From: Halisarca cf. caerulea
Taxonomy: Eukaryota > Porifera > Demospongiae > Chondrillida > Halisarcidae
DNA: 64,000 bases
Assembly: GCA_963170055.1 (NCBI GenBank)
Contig: CAUJGJ010000444.1
Span: forward strand, 7,271,618-7,335,617
Direction: 5' to 3'
Shown here: piece after piece, positions 54,164-64,000 of the stretch
Position numbering within the stretch: the stretch's first letter is position 1
Layout: the number at the start of each line of letters is the position of its first letter
Notes under the pieces: model-generated
Database searches by the model: none
Seen by the model: only the letters and a program-made list of their open reading frames with translations
Told to the model about the DNA's origin: nothing
Position numbers and translations under genes: made by a program

Positions 54164-54512
54164 AGGGGCTGCCACAGGCAGCCCCTATATTGTTTTCATT
54201 TGGACTTCCGGTGTGTAACGCTCGTCCGATATATATATATATATATATATAATATGGATTTGAAGAAAAGTCTTATAATAGAGAATTTATATACTAGTAA
54301 TAGAGAAGTATAAATTTATACAGGAATGAGTTACAGGAATTGTTTTGAAAACAATTGCCAAATATGGCAATTGTTTTCAAAACAATCGTCCAGTTACAAT
54401 AAACAGTATGTTCAATGAATGTTCAGCTGTGCACTTACACTCCAATGCTTTGCAAGTGATTCGAGTGCATGGGGCGGCAGCCCCCACGAGTTTTTAACTC
54501 ATATTACTTGTT
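54164..54512 (+). repeat. Three-hairpin repeat, copy D
   Basis: Full-length copy in the intron of the second piggyBac, between the codons for KKSSQ and VVHLLSL. It has the GGGGCTGCC-ACA-GGCAGCCCC hairpin, (TA)n, central palindrome and terminal stem-loop. Confidence 0.85.
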
Positions 54513-54978
54513 GAAAATAAGGAATGATTGAAGCAAATTGCTGCATCTAGACTATTTGTCAATGAGTGTCTCACCTGTGAGCTCTTCTTGCTCCAAGCCT
54601 TACGATAACTTCGGATGGAACTCAAGCTTAGCAGAAGGTAGGTAGCCATATATCGCATCATTTCTTCCCTTGTAAGTGAAGATTTGCTAAAGCATAGATA
54701 CATTGCTCTTTTGCCCTCTTTCTGTTATTCAGCATAAGCTTTTGTGGCCTCAATGATGTGATCAAACACGTCATCACTTAAAAATAGGCGAAAGAGTTCT
54801 AAAGTGATTGTTGACTTCCTACAAAAGTTACAAGCCAAAATGTGAGTGTCTGTTGTGTCAATTTATGGTTTTCAGTGATTTTCTCAGTAACTGTTTCAAG
54901 TACAAAAATCCCCCACATCGAAATTTTAGATATTGCTATAAGGAACCTACTTACCATTTTTCGCGTCCATAGCTTTTT

Positions 54979-55038
54979 AGGGGCTGCCACAGCCCTATAT
55001 TGTTTTCATTTGGACTTCCGGTGTGTAACGCTCGTCCG

Positions 55039-55069
<31 letters not shown>

Positions 55070-55326
55070 GGATTTGAAGAAAAGTCTCATGATAGAGAAT
55101 TTATATAATAGTAATAGAGAAGTATGAATTTATACAGGAATGAGTTATAGGAATTGTTTTGAAAACAATTCCCAAATGTGGCAATTGTTTTCAAAACAAT
55201 TGTCCAGTTACAATAAACAGTATGTTCTATGAATGTTCAGCTGTGCACTTACCCTTCAATGCTTTGCAAGTGATTCGAGTGCATGGGGCGGCAGACCCCA
55301 CGAGTTTTTAACTCGAATTACTTGTT
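54979..55326 (+). repeat. Three-hairpin repeat, copy E
   Basis: Full-length copy with a shortened 5' hairpin (GGGGCTGCCACAGCCC) and a central palindrome with one mismatch. It is about 470 bases from copy D in the same orientation. Confidence 0.85.
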
Positions 55327-55577
55327 TAATCTCCAGTGGCTCCCGGCGTTTTTGTGCCTTTGGATATGGAAAAGAAAACTACTTATAACTTCTTCTTCGC
55401 ATATGCTATTACTTCGATTTTGGGCTTAAAATGGAGACAATACAACACGCTACACGATGATATTTCTTTCGAAGAGATACAATAAACCTACTAAAAGAAA
55501 TGGGACCAAAAGCAAACCTAATTTTTTTCACAACCTGAAGACTTACAAGTGCAAATGGACATGTTCCACATGCGTTG

Positions 55578-55635
55578 CAAGTGATTCGAGTGCGTGGGGC
55601 GGCAGCCCCCACAAGTTTTTAGCTCAAATTACTTG
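55578..55635 (+). repeat. Solo terminal stem-loop
   Basis: CAAGTGATTCGAGT, GTGGGGC-GGCA-GCCCCCAC and AGCTCAAATTACTTG make the terminal stem-loop of the three-hairpin repeat. The preceding 5' body is replaced by unrelated or strongly diverged sequence (55330-55575). Confidence 0.65.
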
Positions 55636-56239
55636 TTGTCATGCTACTCTAAATTTCATCACCACAGGAAGTTATGCCTAATATTTGTCATATCAGCTCA
55701 ACTGCTGAACCACATGGAACTTTTGGAATAGAGTAGTATTATGGAAAGTCGAATTCACACTCCTTTGTCACCAAGTTCTCCTGAGGCAAGTTTCTCATTA
55801 AGCGATGTGGATGGGGAATTCTCAGATGTAGTGATTGTTCTGAGTAGCAGCAGTGAAGATACCTCTCGAAACCCAAGAAGACTACAATCACGCACCACTT
55901 CAAACCATCTTCTTCAAGCATTTTATCGTACTTTCTTGGGTCCAGTTGGTCTAGTTGGCAGACTTTGCCCCCAGTACAAGCAGGTCGAAAGGCTAATTTG
56001 AGAACCAATGATCTTGCCAACAGTGAGCCCTCTTCAACTGAAGCCTCCAGTAGTAAATAGGTGCAGTAAGATGCAGAAGGCATACACCACATACTCGTTT
56101 TGAAAAAAGCTGGAAGTCTTGGACTTTGCAAGAGCCCATAGTGAATCTGAAGCATCCAGGCATTTCAAAATTGTATAGACGACTCTTTGATCATGGAAGG
56201 GTCTAGAATTACTGCCTCAAGAGAAACTCAAATCATCTA

Positions 56240-56590
56240 CAAAAGGCAAGCATTTGAAGAAAGGGTCTGGTAGACCATTACCGTACAGTCCTGTATTTGA
56301 AGAAGAAGAGTTAGTGTAGTGGATTCTGGAGTCAAAGGATCTGCTCCCCGTCTCAAGAAAAATGATTCAGCCGAAGGCCTTGTCTCTCATTTCCCACAGC
56401 AATCCTGGGGCTGGCTGCAAAAATTCATGGTCCGCAACTCTCTCTCGTTACAGTCTATGAAACACCCTGTATTCAAAGGTTTCAAAAAGCAGAAGGCGAA
56501 GCTAATGCCACCTACTATTACCTCAAAAGCTCCAGAAAGAAGAGGCAGACCCGTAGGACATAGGATAAGAGAAAGTGACTTGTAGACTAG
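56240..56590 (+). pseudogene. Pogo/Tigger-like DNA-binding fragment (CENP-B HTH)
   Basis: Plus-strand frames read HLKKGSGRPLPYSPVFEEEE, a stop, WILESKDLLPVSRKMIQPKA, then, one frame over, WGWLQKFMVRNSLSLQ. GSGR..., the L-x-x-W-I-L-E block, P(V)SRKMIQ-KAL and the GWLQKF-x-x-RxxLSL motif are those of the CENP-B-type HTH of pogo/Tigger transposases. The DDE domain does not follow. A plus-strand ORF at 55741-56001 upstream is acidic and Ser-rich and may or may not belong. Confidence 0.55.
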
Positions 56591-56785
56591 TTTATCTGTA
56601 CTATTACATTTCATTGCTTGATATGTAGGTACATTTTGACATAGAGATTTAATTAATTTGCCTGTACTTGTCAATCTTCTTCTAAATCGAATATATCTCA
56701 GGAAATACTGGTCTGATTGACTCCACACAAGGATGCCTAGAAAGAGCAATATGAGATCTCTCAAATGATGTCCATATCATGGGGC

Positions 56786-57890
56786 TTTTTTTTTTTTTTT
56801 TTTTTTTTTTTTTCAGTACATTTTATTATTCTTAAAGCCCTTAGGCAATTACATATCATACATGATGGCAATATAGCATTCATAGCAAGTAAAAAAATGA
56901 CAGTTCATGAATGGATTCTAGCTTCATAATTGGTAGCATCTCAGAATCGGGCAATCTGGATTGGAATCTGCATCTGGAACCTCTCAAGCACATCACCGCA
57001 GAGCGAATCAATGAAAAATTGAGAGTGCATCTCATCCAGCTAATTGTACTCGAGTATGATTCATTTCTTCTCTCAGAGACCATATGTGCCAGCCTTTGAT
57101 AGAAGATTGTGGCAGCCTTTCCCATTCCACCTGTTGCACTGAAGATCACAGGAGTGAAAGAACCCATCTCAACCTCATTTATCCTTTGCTCGTATTGTCT
57201 TCTCTTCATTTTCTCATGATGAACATAGCAAGAAGGGGTGGAGAATTTGCTGTTGGAGCGTGCGTACAGGTTAAACACCTTTATGTCAAAAAATGCACGC
57301 TGATGTGGAATTCCCCAGAATCCTTTTGCTTGTATGTCTGAGCGAGCGCAGTCCTCCGTGTTGGCTGATAAGTGGTGTAGTGGATGGCCTTCCAGCGTCT
57401 GAAGCACTGGCTCCAGGGATACTTCTTTGCATACCTCAGATAAGAGGCCACCCGTGATATCCCTCAGATCATTATGACGAAATGTTGGAAAGGCTCCTTT
57501 TGGACACGAAAAGGCATGATCCACAGTAAAGGGTGCATTGCAGGCACACTGAGTTGGCAGTCGGTCTGGCAGCCAGTTGTAGCGGAGGGCAATAGCATCT
57601 CTGAATTCACTTCTATACAGAGCAAATCCATACTTCTCAAGCGGCAGGGTTGTAAGCCAGGCGGATGCTCCCTTTTCCTTTGCCATCTCAACTGTTTTCT
57701 TCTGTTGCGCATCTAGTTCTATTGCTGCAGCCTCGTTCTCTGCATGTACCTTGTTTTCACTTCTCACAGTTGCCTTCAGAGACTTCATCTCTTCCCATAT
57801 CTCAGGAGGACAAGTCCCCTGGTTGAGAATGAGACTCACAAGTGGAGCAGTAATCTTCTCAGAGCCACAAGACCTACGAAAATTGTACAA
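56786..57890 (-). pseudogene. Poly(A)-ended retroelement 3' part, zinc-knuckle/nuclease-like protein
   Basis: The minus-strand ORF (57890-56880) starts near an acceptor-like TTTTCGTAG and encodes about 330 residues. They include GASAWLTTLPLEKYGFALYR, a C-x-C...DH...C zinc knuckle (CACNAPFTVDHAFSC), RHNDLRD, ARSDIQAKGFWG and FFDIKVFN, then GSFTPVIFSATGGMGKAA. The knuckle followed by RHN...D...D-x-K recalls the C-terminal zinc finger plus restriction-like nuclease of R2-type non-LTR elements; this is inference. About 55 bases after the stop comes AATAAA, then after 8 bases a run of 28 A (56813-56786). The tail points to insertion through an RNA copy. The RT part is absent, so the copy is 5' truncated. 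Confidence 0.55.
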
Positions 57891-58039
57891 GACGTGTACC
57901 CGTTATTGGCATTTATTTTGTGTTTATGCGATCACTGTGACTTGGTTGCCATTGGAAACCACTCAAAAAGGCAACAAATGTATTCTTTAACATTTGCTGA
58001 TCAGAAAGATACCAAGCATGTTAGTCTAGAGTTTTAAAA

Positions 58040-59720
58040 CCTCACTGTGAAATTCCTTCAATGTATGTGGGGGGTAGGAGGGTGAAGCCAAGAAGTCTCG
58101 TCCATTCACAGTTTGGAAGTTCTGCCAGACGTGACCGTCGTGTGTCATTCATGACTGTAGGATCAGTAGACCTTCTCTTGACCCATTCATTGCATGATTT
58201 CAGTATTCTGGGGCGATTAAGAATACTTTGAAGGGAAGTGCACAGACTTTGATGGGGGAAAACTTGAAGGGGTCGTAGTATGGTTGACTTAGCTGTCTTT
58301 GCTTCAAAAGTTTTGTAGAACATTTAGTTCTCCTTGAAGCATGTGGGTGACGAGGCTATTCAACATGCTCACATAACGCTACATAATGCTTGAGACCGAC
58401 ACTGAGAATCTGTTTCTCGATGGGCCTTCAAGACAAGAAGCATCTGTTCCGCAACACTCTCTGGCTCACCCACCACTCTACGTATGAACTTCACCCTCTC
58501 AGTACGTGTGGGTGGTCCCTCAAGCTGAGCAGCCTCTCTTGCCTTCATTAGTCTCTGCCGATCTCCCTCATGTTAAACAAAGATGGCATGGCTAAGGTCC
58601 ACCAGAAACTTCTTCCTCCGGGGGTGTTCCGCATTAATCTCCCTACCAATTCGCAGCATCAGATGCATGGCATCAAGTTTAACAGAAAACTTTGTCCGCC
58701 ACAAAACTGCAACACTGGTGCCTGTGTTAGTCAGTGTGGATGGCTGAGAGCTGGGCTTGTCCACCTTGGTCCACAACCTCGCCACCAATGGTGTGCTTGA
58801 CCACTTTCCGCTGGTGATCAACTGCCAGACTATAGCTACTGATGTACGTTCGCAAATCACGCAATATGTGGTCTTTGTTGTCCCAATAGTCCCGCACAAA
58901 CATCATGGTCAGGTGTGGTCGGCAGGGTACATAATGTGCTGGGAATGGTGGAAAAGTATCCCGAGCAGCAACATACTTCTTGCCGATACCACAAAGAGCA
59001 TCTACCTATAATTATAGAAAAATAAACAATGATACATGTACATACAGATATGATATACAGAATATTCAATACACACCTTGTCCCAAAGCTCAATGTAATT
59101 GGCCTTCAACTTAAGGTAGTGGTCACAGACTTCCTCATGCACATAGCGCTCTACTTGAGCCATGGTCAAGCCAGACCTCAGCAAACGCAACAGGGAAAGG
59201 TGGCTACCATTGCCCTTACCTGCCACAAACTCTCGCTTGACCTGATCTGCCGTAGGGAGGGTGTCCACATAGGAGGGGTCATGAGTCATGAAGTGCCTTT
59301 TGCACTTACCACATCTCATGTCCATGCCAATGATGGTTTTTGGCCATGGGACAGAATAGCACAGTTTATTCTTCTCAGCTGAGTTGGCAGTGATGAGCGT
59401 GGAAGAGCAATAAGGGCACCTCCCCTTTAGTGGACAGAAAACAATCAGATCAAGCTTCCCTGGAGAAGATCTGGTACCAATTCCAATACACCTCAGCTCA
59501 CTCATGGAGAGCAACTGAAAATCTGACATGTCAAATTTTGGTGGTTGCAAATAATGCATGGCCCTTACGGCACTTCCTAATGGATGCAATCGAAGCCACC
59601 ACATCCTTATTGGATGGCTTTTGGCCTCTGCCAGAGAACACCTGCTGTCCCTCGGCAAGATTCATCAACTTATCGGCATATTGGTGTATTCCTTGAAAAT
59701 GGTGTGACTTCCTTGCCATA
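58040..59720 (-). pseudogene. Zinc-ribbon transposase-like pseudogene
   Basis: Minus-strand exon 1 (59719-59077, with one frameshift) encodes CPYCSSTL and MRCGKCKRHFMTHDPSYV, a four-Cys zinc ribbon, then DTLPTADQVKREF. It is joined by a clean phase-0 intron (59076-59006) to HLTMMFVRDYWDNKDHILRD and SYSLAVDHQRKVVKHT. A frameshift follows, then KLDAMHLMLRIGREI, a polar stretch with GPPTRTERVKF, and a C..W..R...DGHVWQNF block near 58100-58200. The order (zinc ribbon, D-H-x-x-K, DxMH, C..W..R) matches, from memory, a multicopy transposase-like family with a DUF6729-type ribbon in fungi and animals. At least three frame breaks make it a pseudogene. Confidence 0.5.
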
Positions 59721-60132
59721 ACAATATCGTATGTCTTCTTCGCCGAACAAAAATCTTGAAGTCTTCACAAGTACGAGTGTCTTCTCCGACGAGCAGAAAG
59801 CTTAGAATGCCAAGCAAAATCTCAAAGTCTTGACACATACGAGTGTCTCGCCGAACAAAATCTCAAAGTCTTCACAGTCACATACAAGTGTCTTCTTCAT
59901 CGAACAAAAGCTCAAAACAAAATCTCAAAGGTCTTCGCACGTATGAGCGTCTTCTTAGCCGAACAAAATTGTGAAATTTTAGCAAGTAGCTATCTATGGT
60001 GCAACAATGACATAAGACCTAAGACCTAAGAGCCAATGATAATAACAACATAAGACCTAAGCCACTAATTTATGATAGCCACGTGACCGAATGACATAAG
60101 ACCTAAGAGCCAATTTTAGGTCAAGCATAGCT

Positions 60133-60162
60133 GCTGTACCTAACCATAGGGTTAGGTACAGC
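60133..60162. repeat. Perfect 12-bp-arm hairpin
   Basis: GCTGTACCTAAC and GTTAGGTACAGC flank a six-base loop CATAGG. It lies in short repeats of ATAAGACCTAAGAGCCAAT (60000-60120). No function is evident. Confidence 0.8.
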
Positions 60163-60299
60163 ATAACTTTGCAGCATCTGGCACTGTAAGATTTGTATGT
60201 GGGTATAGTTCCATTTGTACTTAATTGACCCATAAGTGCCTTCTGGCATAAGGCTGTGAGAGGATTCAGCTGAAGTGATTGGGGTTGGCTCTGCATCTG

Positions 60300-62160
60300 C
60301 AAAATGGATAAGTGGTTATTCAGTTAGTTCCATAGTACATGCACTGCTTCATAAATACTTGGCTTACTGTGATACGCAGTTTCTGTCTGTCGCATTAGCT
60401 GCAACAGTTCATCAATGCTGAGGGCTTGTACCAACTCCAAGTCCTGTATATCTTTCCTGAGATGCAGGTACTCTGGCTTGAGATGGTACTCACGAATACC
60501 TTTATTGTACATGCACATAAGTAGTCATTGCACCGGTCACCATTTCATTGCAATTGGCCAGTTGGCCTGCTCACCAGCCATTCCTCTTTGTATTTCATTG
60601 ATGAAATACTGCTGCAGCTGATACAGAGCTGTCACCATGGCGTCCACTGGTGCCTCCTTCCTGTTTTGGAGAGCCTTGACAACCCTGTTCAAGGACTCAG
60701 ACATGTTGTAGTGATACCCGAGTCACCATGGTACAACCCCAAACTCTCCAGCCTCCACCTTCCAATCCCCGTGTCTACCTCCTTGTGGATGTGCTAGAAG
60801 TAGTACTCCCTGAATGGGTCGCTCCATACCCCCTTCAATTCACCGAGCTTCCTGCTGGCTCGGTTGACAGAATGGGGTCTGCAGTTGGCTGGTGATGATG
60901 GGGATTTCCCTGTGAGTAGCTCCGCACTTCACCAGCCAGTTGCGGACATCTCTGAATATATGGTTCCAGCAGAACACTTGAGGAAGGCTGGGCACCTCCG
61001 CAGTAATGGCTGTCGTTATGGCCCTCTCCCTGTCAGTCACAATGCTGACCCTGCAGTTCCCAGGAATGACTTCCTTCAGATGCTTGAAGAAAGTCCTGTG
61101 TGTCCTGACAAACTTCCTCTCGTGTAGGAGGAAGAGAGCAGGAATACAGGGTTCCCCCTTGAAAATTGTCAGCCGGTAGATGGCGAACGACAAATAGAAA
61201 TTTCCTAACTGAAAGGTGGTGTCATAGGATACCACCTTTCAAGGTGCGTTAAGCTGCAGTTCCTCTCCATGTCTTCCAGCAAATCCTCCATCCCAAACAC
61301 CACCTCCAGATCAGGGAAGGTAGTGATCTGCCTCACAAACCCTCCCACCTCATATGCAAGTGTGTGGAGGTTGTAGAGGCTGTCTGGCCCCAGCCTTGAG
61401 CTGTGCCTCAGGGAGTACCTCAGGTTTCGAATCTGTATGTTGATAGAATAAGTTTGAATGCACAAAAACTTGTCTCATTCACACCTGCAGGTCTGTTGAT
61501 CTATCTATCTATCTGGATGTCACTATGTGCTAGTTGAAAAGACAATCCACTGTCTCGGTAACCTATGCCTCTCCAAGAGTCAGGCTATACATTCCTGGAC
61601 TATGCTTTATGTCAAGAAATCTCTAGTAAGGACACCATTGGTGTTAATTGTCCTATTTGTACATGGGGTGTCCTTATATCGCAAGGGTTTGTATTGCACA
61701 TGTCAATGCAAGGGATCATGTCAAATGGTGTCCTGCTAAAAGAGATGGCTACATTTAATTCAAATACCTGCTTTATGTTTCTTGGTACTTTTATGGCCAG
61801 GTGGGTGGTGTCAATCCCGGCCTTGGCCACCTCTTTCTTGTATGTTGCAGAAGGTAGCTGGGGTGCAACAGCCTTCTGCTCCAATTCCTCCATGTAGGAG
61901 GGTAAAGTGCACACATACTCCCTATCCTCCTTGCTCCCCTGTGAGGAAGGGCCTCAAATGCACCACTGTCCTCTAAATAGTGGACCAGGGTGTACTCTTG
62001 GTAGTCCATCAACTGAAAGGTCTGGCGCTGGAAGACCTTGCTGGGGCCATTGAGTGTGTCCACGTTGAAATACATCATCTTAACTTGTGGGCTGCTCTTT
62101 GGCAGCATGTGGCCCCTTTGACCTCCATCAATACTGGTCACAGCACCAGTCACCTGAAAC
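60300..62160 (-). pseudogene. Mutator-like (MULE) transposase pseudogene
   Basis: Minus-strand exon 61768-62153 encodes KMMYFNVDTLNGPSKVFQRQ and TFQLMDYQEYTLVHYLED. After a 1-nt frameshift it gives AIKVPRNIKQ and a GT donor. The next block (61432 downward) reads LGPDSLYNLHTLAYEVGGFV, then a shift, then VSYDTTFQLGNFYLS, PALFLLHERK, FKHLKEV, VTDRERAIT and FCWNHIFRDVRNWL. These carry two catalytic Asp residues and the CxxH of the MULE transposase domain. Further blocks are EYY, HIHKEVDTGIGRWRLESLG, MSESLNRVVKALQNRKEAPV and YQLQQYFINEIQRG, then REYHLKPEYL. MULE transposases mobilise long-TIR elements like the one at 6163-7951. Several frameshifts and stops make it inactive. Confidence 0.7.
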
Positions 62161-62169
62161 ACAATTTTG

Positions 62170-62920
62170 GTATAATCCTACTGTACACTACTGCTCCCTC
62201 AGCTCCCTCGCTTTATTTACAAATTCATCCAAAATGGATGTGTGCAGATAAGTGAGGTCTCACTGCATTATCATGTCAGCCATGGTCTGTGATGAACTTT
62301 GCCATATGCATGCTGTATGGTGCAAGTCTTGTTTTTATTTTATTTTACAGGTATGAGGAGGACCCGTGCTACACCTTAAACTTTTACAATTGTACTTTAC
62401 TTAGACTAGTTGTACATTGTCCCTACATGTGCATGAATAGTCTGAATTTGTTGCAGTCTGCTAACCTGTTTTGCCAACTTCACCAGAGAAGAGGAAAACC
62501 TCCCCACCTGAGGGTTGTACAGGCGGTGAGCGGATTACCGCAAGGTGAGAAGCACAATGAAGGATCCTGGTGGCTTCTGAGGCACTAAAAGGACTACTCT
62601 GCTTGTGAAGAGCCATTTCCAGCAATTTTGGCAGACCAAAATGACATTCATAAATAATTCTTCCCCAAATAAGGGCTAATGGAAATAGAGTATCCCATTT
62701 AAGGTCAAAAAACTTACTATTTTTAGACTAAAAAGTGAAAATCTTGGAAATATCATAGAAGAAAACACATAGAATAACATATAGCACACATAGCATAGCA
62801 CAACACATACTTGACACTGAATGGCTAACAGCCTCAGCAATAGCACGTGACCATGCATGTGCCTTTTGTTCTTTATCACGGGACTAGACGTTCCTCATTC
62901 CGCGTTCCGTTCTGCATTTT
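62170..62920. other. Region without a recognised gene
   Basis: Upstream flank of the MULE pseudogene. No TIR matching 6163-6390 was found here. Short ORFs only. Confidence 0.5.
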
Positions 62921-62925
62921 AGTCA

Positions 62926-62926
62926 C

Positions 62927-62976
<50 letters not shown>
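62926..62976. repeat. (CA)n microsatellite
   Basis: A pure CA run of about 50 bases, followed to 63080 by CACATACA-rich sequence. The minus-strand ORF over it (Cys/Val repeats) is an artefact. Confidence 0.9.
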
Positions 62977-62977
<1 letters not shown>

Positions 62978-63311
62978 GCATATGCATAGTACAACATATG
63001 GACATGCATACACATAATTTTACTGGCATGCACATACACATGGTTACACACACATACATACACACGCACACACAAAAACAGTAAACACGCATAATGGTAT
63101 TGCATTAATTTACAAGCACAATAATACTATCAAACTCACTATCTTTTCCTTTCGGGATTTCATTTCTTCCTCCTGTGAACATGAAGAATCACAACAGAAC
63201 ACAATAATTCCAGAAACACACACACACATACCCATACACACATTTCAGTACACCACTACACAAAACCATGTATTACTCACAGGGATCTTTCAATTCTGTG
63301 AGGATGATTTC

Positions 63312-63373
63312 CAAGTAATTTGAGTTTCTAGGGCTGTAGGCGGCCCATGAGTTTTTTGAACTTGAATCACTTG
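63312..63373. repeat. Solo terminal stem-loop, diverged
   Basis: CAAGTAATTTGAGTT and AACTTGAATCACTTG form the outer stem, mostly paired including G-T pairs. GGGC and GCCC form the inner one. No other part of the three-hairpin repeat is attached. Confidence 0.6.
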
Positions 63374-63431
63374 TAGAAAATTCACTGCATTTTGGCAGAG
63401 TTTCAGCCACAATTTAGTATAACATATTTCC

Positions 63432-63485
63432 AAGTAATTCAGGACAAGGGGCAGCATCCCCACAGTTTTTTTACCTGAATTACTT
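63432..63485. repeat. Solo terminal stem-loop, compensated variant
   Basis: CAAGTAATTCAGG pairs perfectly with CCTGAATTACTT, and GGGG with CCCC across a six-base loop. Relative to the consensus both arms changed together (GAG to AGG, CTC to CCT). The remaining sequence to 64000 is AT-rich with no gene seen. Confidence 0.6.
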
Positions 63486-64000
63486 TCTCTAGGTTTGATA
63501 TAGTGTACAATACTATAAGCCAACTGGTTGTTATTGTACATATAGCATCCGTTACCATGGTAATGGCACGATTATACAGCAATTTTATACTGTGTAAAAC
63601 ATGGGCGTTTAACTTTCTGTGAGTTTATACTTTGAAATCTGTGATTTCATGCAAATCACAGGCTCATTATAGCAAATTTTAGACAACTAAAAAATGGTTG
63701 CCACCAAAAAGGGGTGACAAATACATCACAATTTTGACTCGCAGAAATAATTTCTGGCTCATTTTAAATCTTCTACACATTTTGATGCTTATTGTCGAAA
63801 CATAAAACCAAAAAAGCCCATATTGTATGCGAAAATAAGTAAATGAGAATCTAGAAAAATACTGTTTTTGCAGTAAATGTCAATGTCCGCATGTCTAGAA
63901 GTGCTTCAATAGGGGCAAAACTAGTATCAAATTAAAGATTAAAGTCAACTGCATAAGGTATTCCTGAGCGGAAAATATATAACCCCAAATGACATAGATA

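Larger units (their letters stand above)
51657..54840 (-). mobile_element. Second piggyBac copy, broken by nested insertions
   Basis: The left end is TTAA (51653-51656) followed by CCCTCCTACCCTC. Minus-strand coding blocks run from LELFRLFLSDDVFDHIIEAT (about 54800) through SSLTREEMMRYM, SVDERMV, VFFDNLYTS and GGVDKSDQ to a Cys-rich end (KKCAVCHK, CPDCPF). It has stop codons in the N-terminal part and in the zinc domain. A 551-bp piggyBac MITE splits the C terminus (52494-53044). A three-hairpin repeat sits inside the intron (54164-54512). The right terminus was not found; a further three-hairpin repeat begins at 54979. Confidence 0.8.

Noticed and set aside
62923..63105. Cys/Val-rich minus-strand ORF
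   Set aside because: Translation of a (CA)n microsatellite.
1..64000. tRNA, rRNA or CRISPR features
   Set aside because: No GTTCGANTC-type T-loop in a cloverleaf context, no rRNA-like conserved blocks and no regular repeat-spacer array were found by eye.

Overview
The window is animal nuclear DNA, most probably from a demosponge. The evidence is GT-AG introns of variable length, a secreted collagen-like protein with a short uninterrupted Gly-X-Y rod of the kind abundant in sponges, a MUC4/SUSD2-like extracellular mosaic protein, and a dense, varied load of DNA transposons. The species cannot be fixed from sequence alone. No rRNA, tRNA, CRISPR or prokaryotic operon structure was seen.

Only two loci look like intact host genes. 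From 1275 to 10651 (+) runs an eleven-exon gene for a secreted protein of about 1139 residues: signal peptide, two IPT/TIG-like domains, AMOP, VWD, the MUC4/SUSD2-type segment after VWD, three EGF repeats and a terminal VWA domain. All eleven exons join in frame and nine of ten introns are phase 1, the usual pattern for shuffled extracellular modules. From 31318 to 32652 (+) is a single-exon secreted collagen-like gene with a TATA box 42 bases upstream of its ATG. Both products would act in the extracellular matrix or at the cell surface.

Almost everything else is mobile DNA or its remains. The long intron at 5848-9022 holds a Mutator-like element (6163-7951) with TIRs of about 225 bp, a 9-bp target duplication and an internal zinc-knuckle-like ORF. 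Between 11 and 30 kb lie two copies of a Tc1-type MITE, three broken Tc1-like transposases, a LINE fragment, CCCH zinc-finger and SET-domain remnants, piggyBac fragments, a 39-bp minisatellite and several foldback palindromes. A near-complete piggyBac element with TTAA duplications occupies 40155-43705. Upstream on the minus strand follow broken YqaJ-nuclease, Ulp1-protease and RecQ-helicase segments (43.9-47.0 kb), a 95-100 bp minisatellite, a deleted piggyBac, a Kolobok-like transposase fragment, and a second piggyBac broken by a nested piggyBac MITE and by stem-loop repeats (51.7-54.8 kb). The last 8 kb carries a pogo-like remnant, the poly(A)-tailed 3' end of a retroelement, a zinc-ribbon transposase-like pseudogene and a MULE transposase pseudogene.

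The most distinctive feature is a dispersed repeat of about 350 bp built from three hairpins around a (TA)n tract. Its terminal stem-loop varies between subfamilies by compensatory base changes, also occurs alone, and two full-length or near full-length copies end within 10 and 29 bases of host splice acceptors. All exon structures are read by eye and need transcript support.
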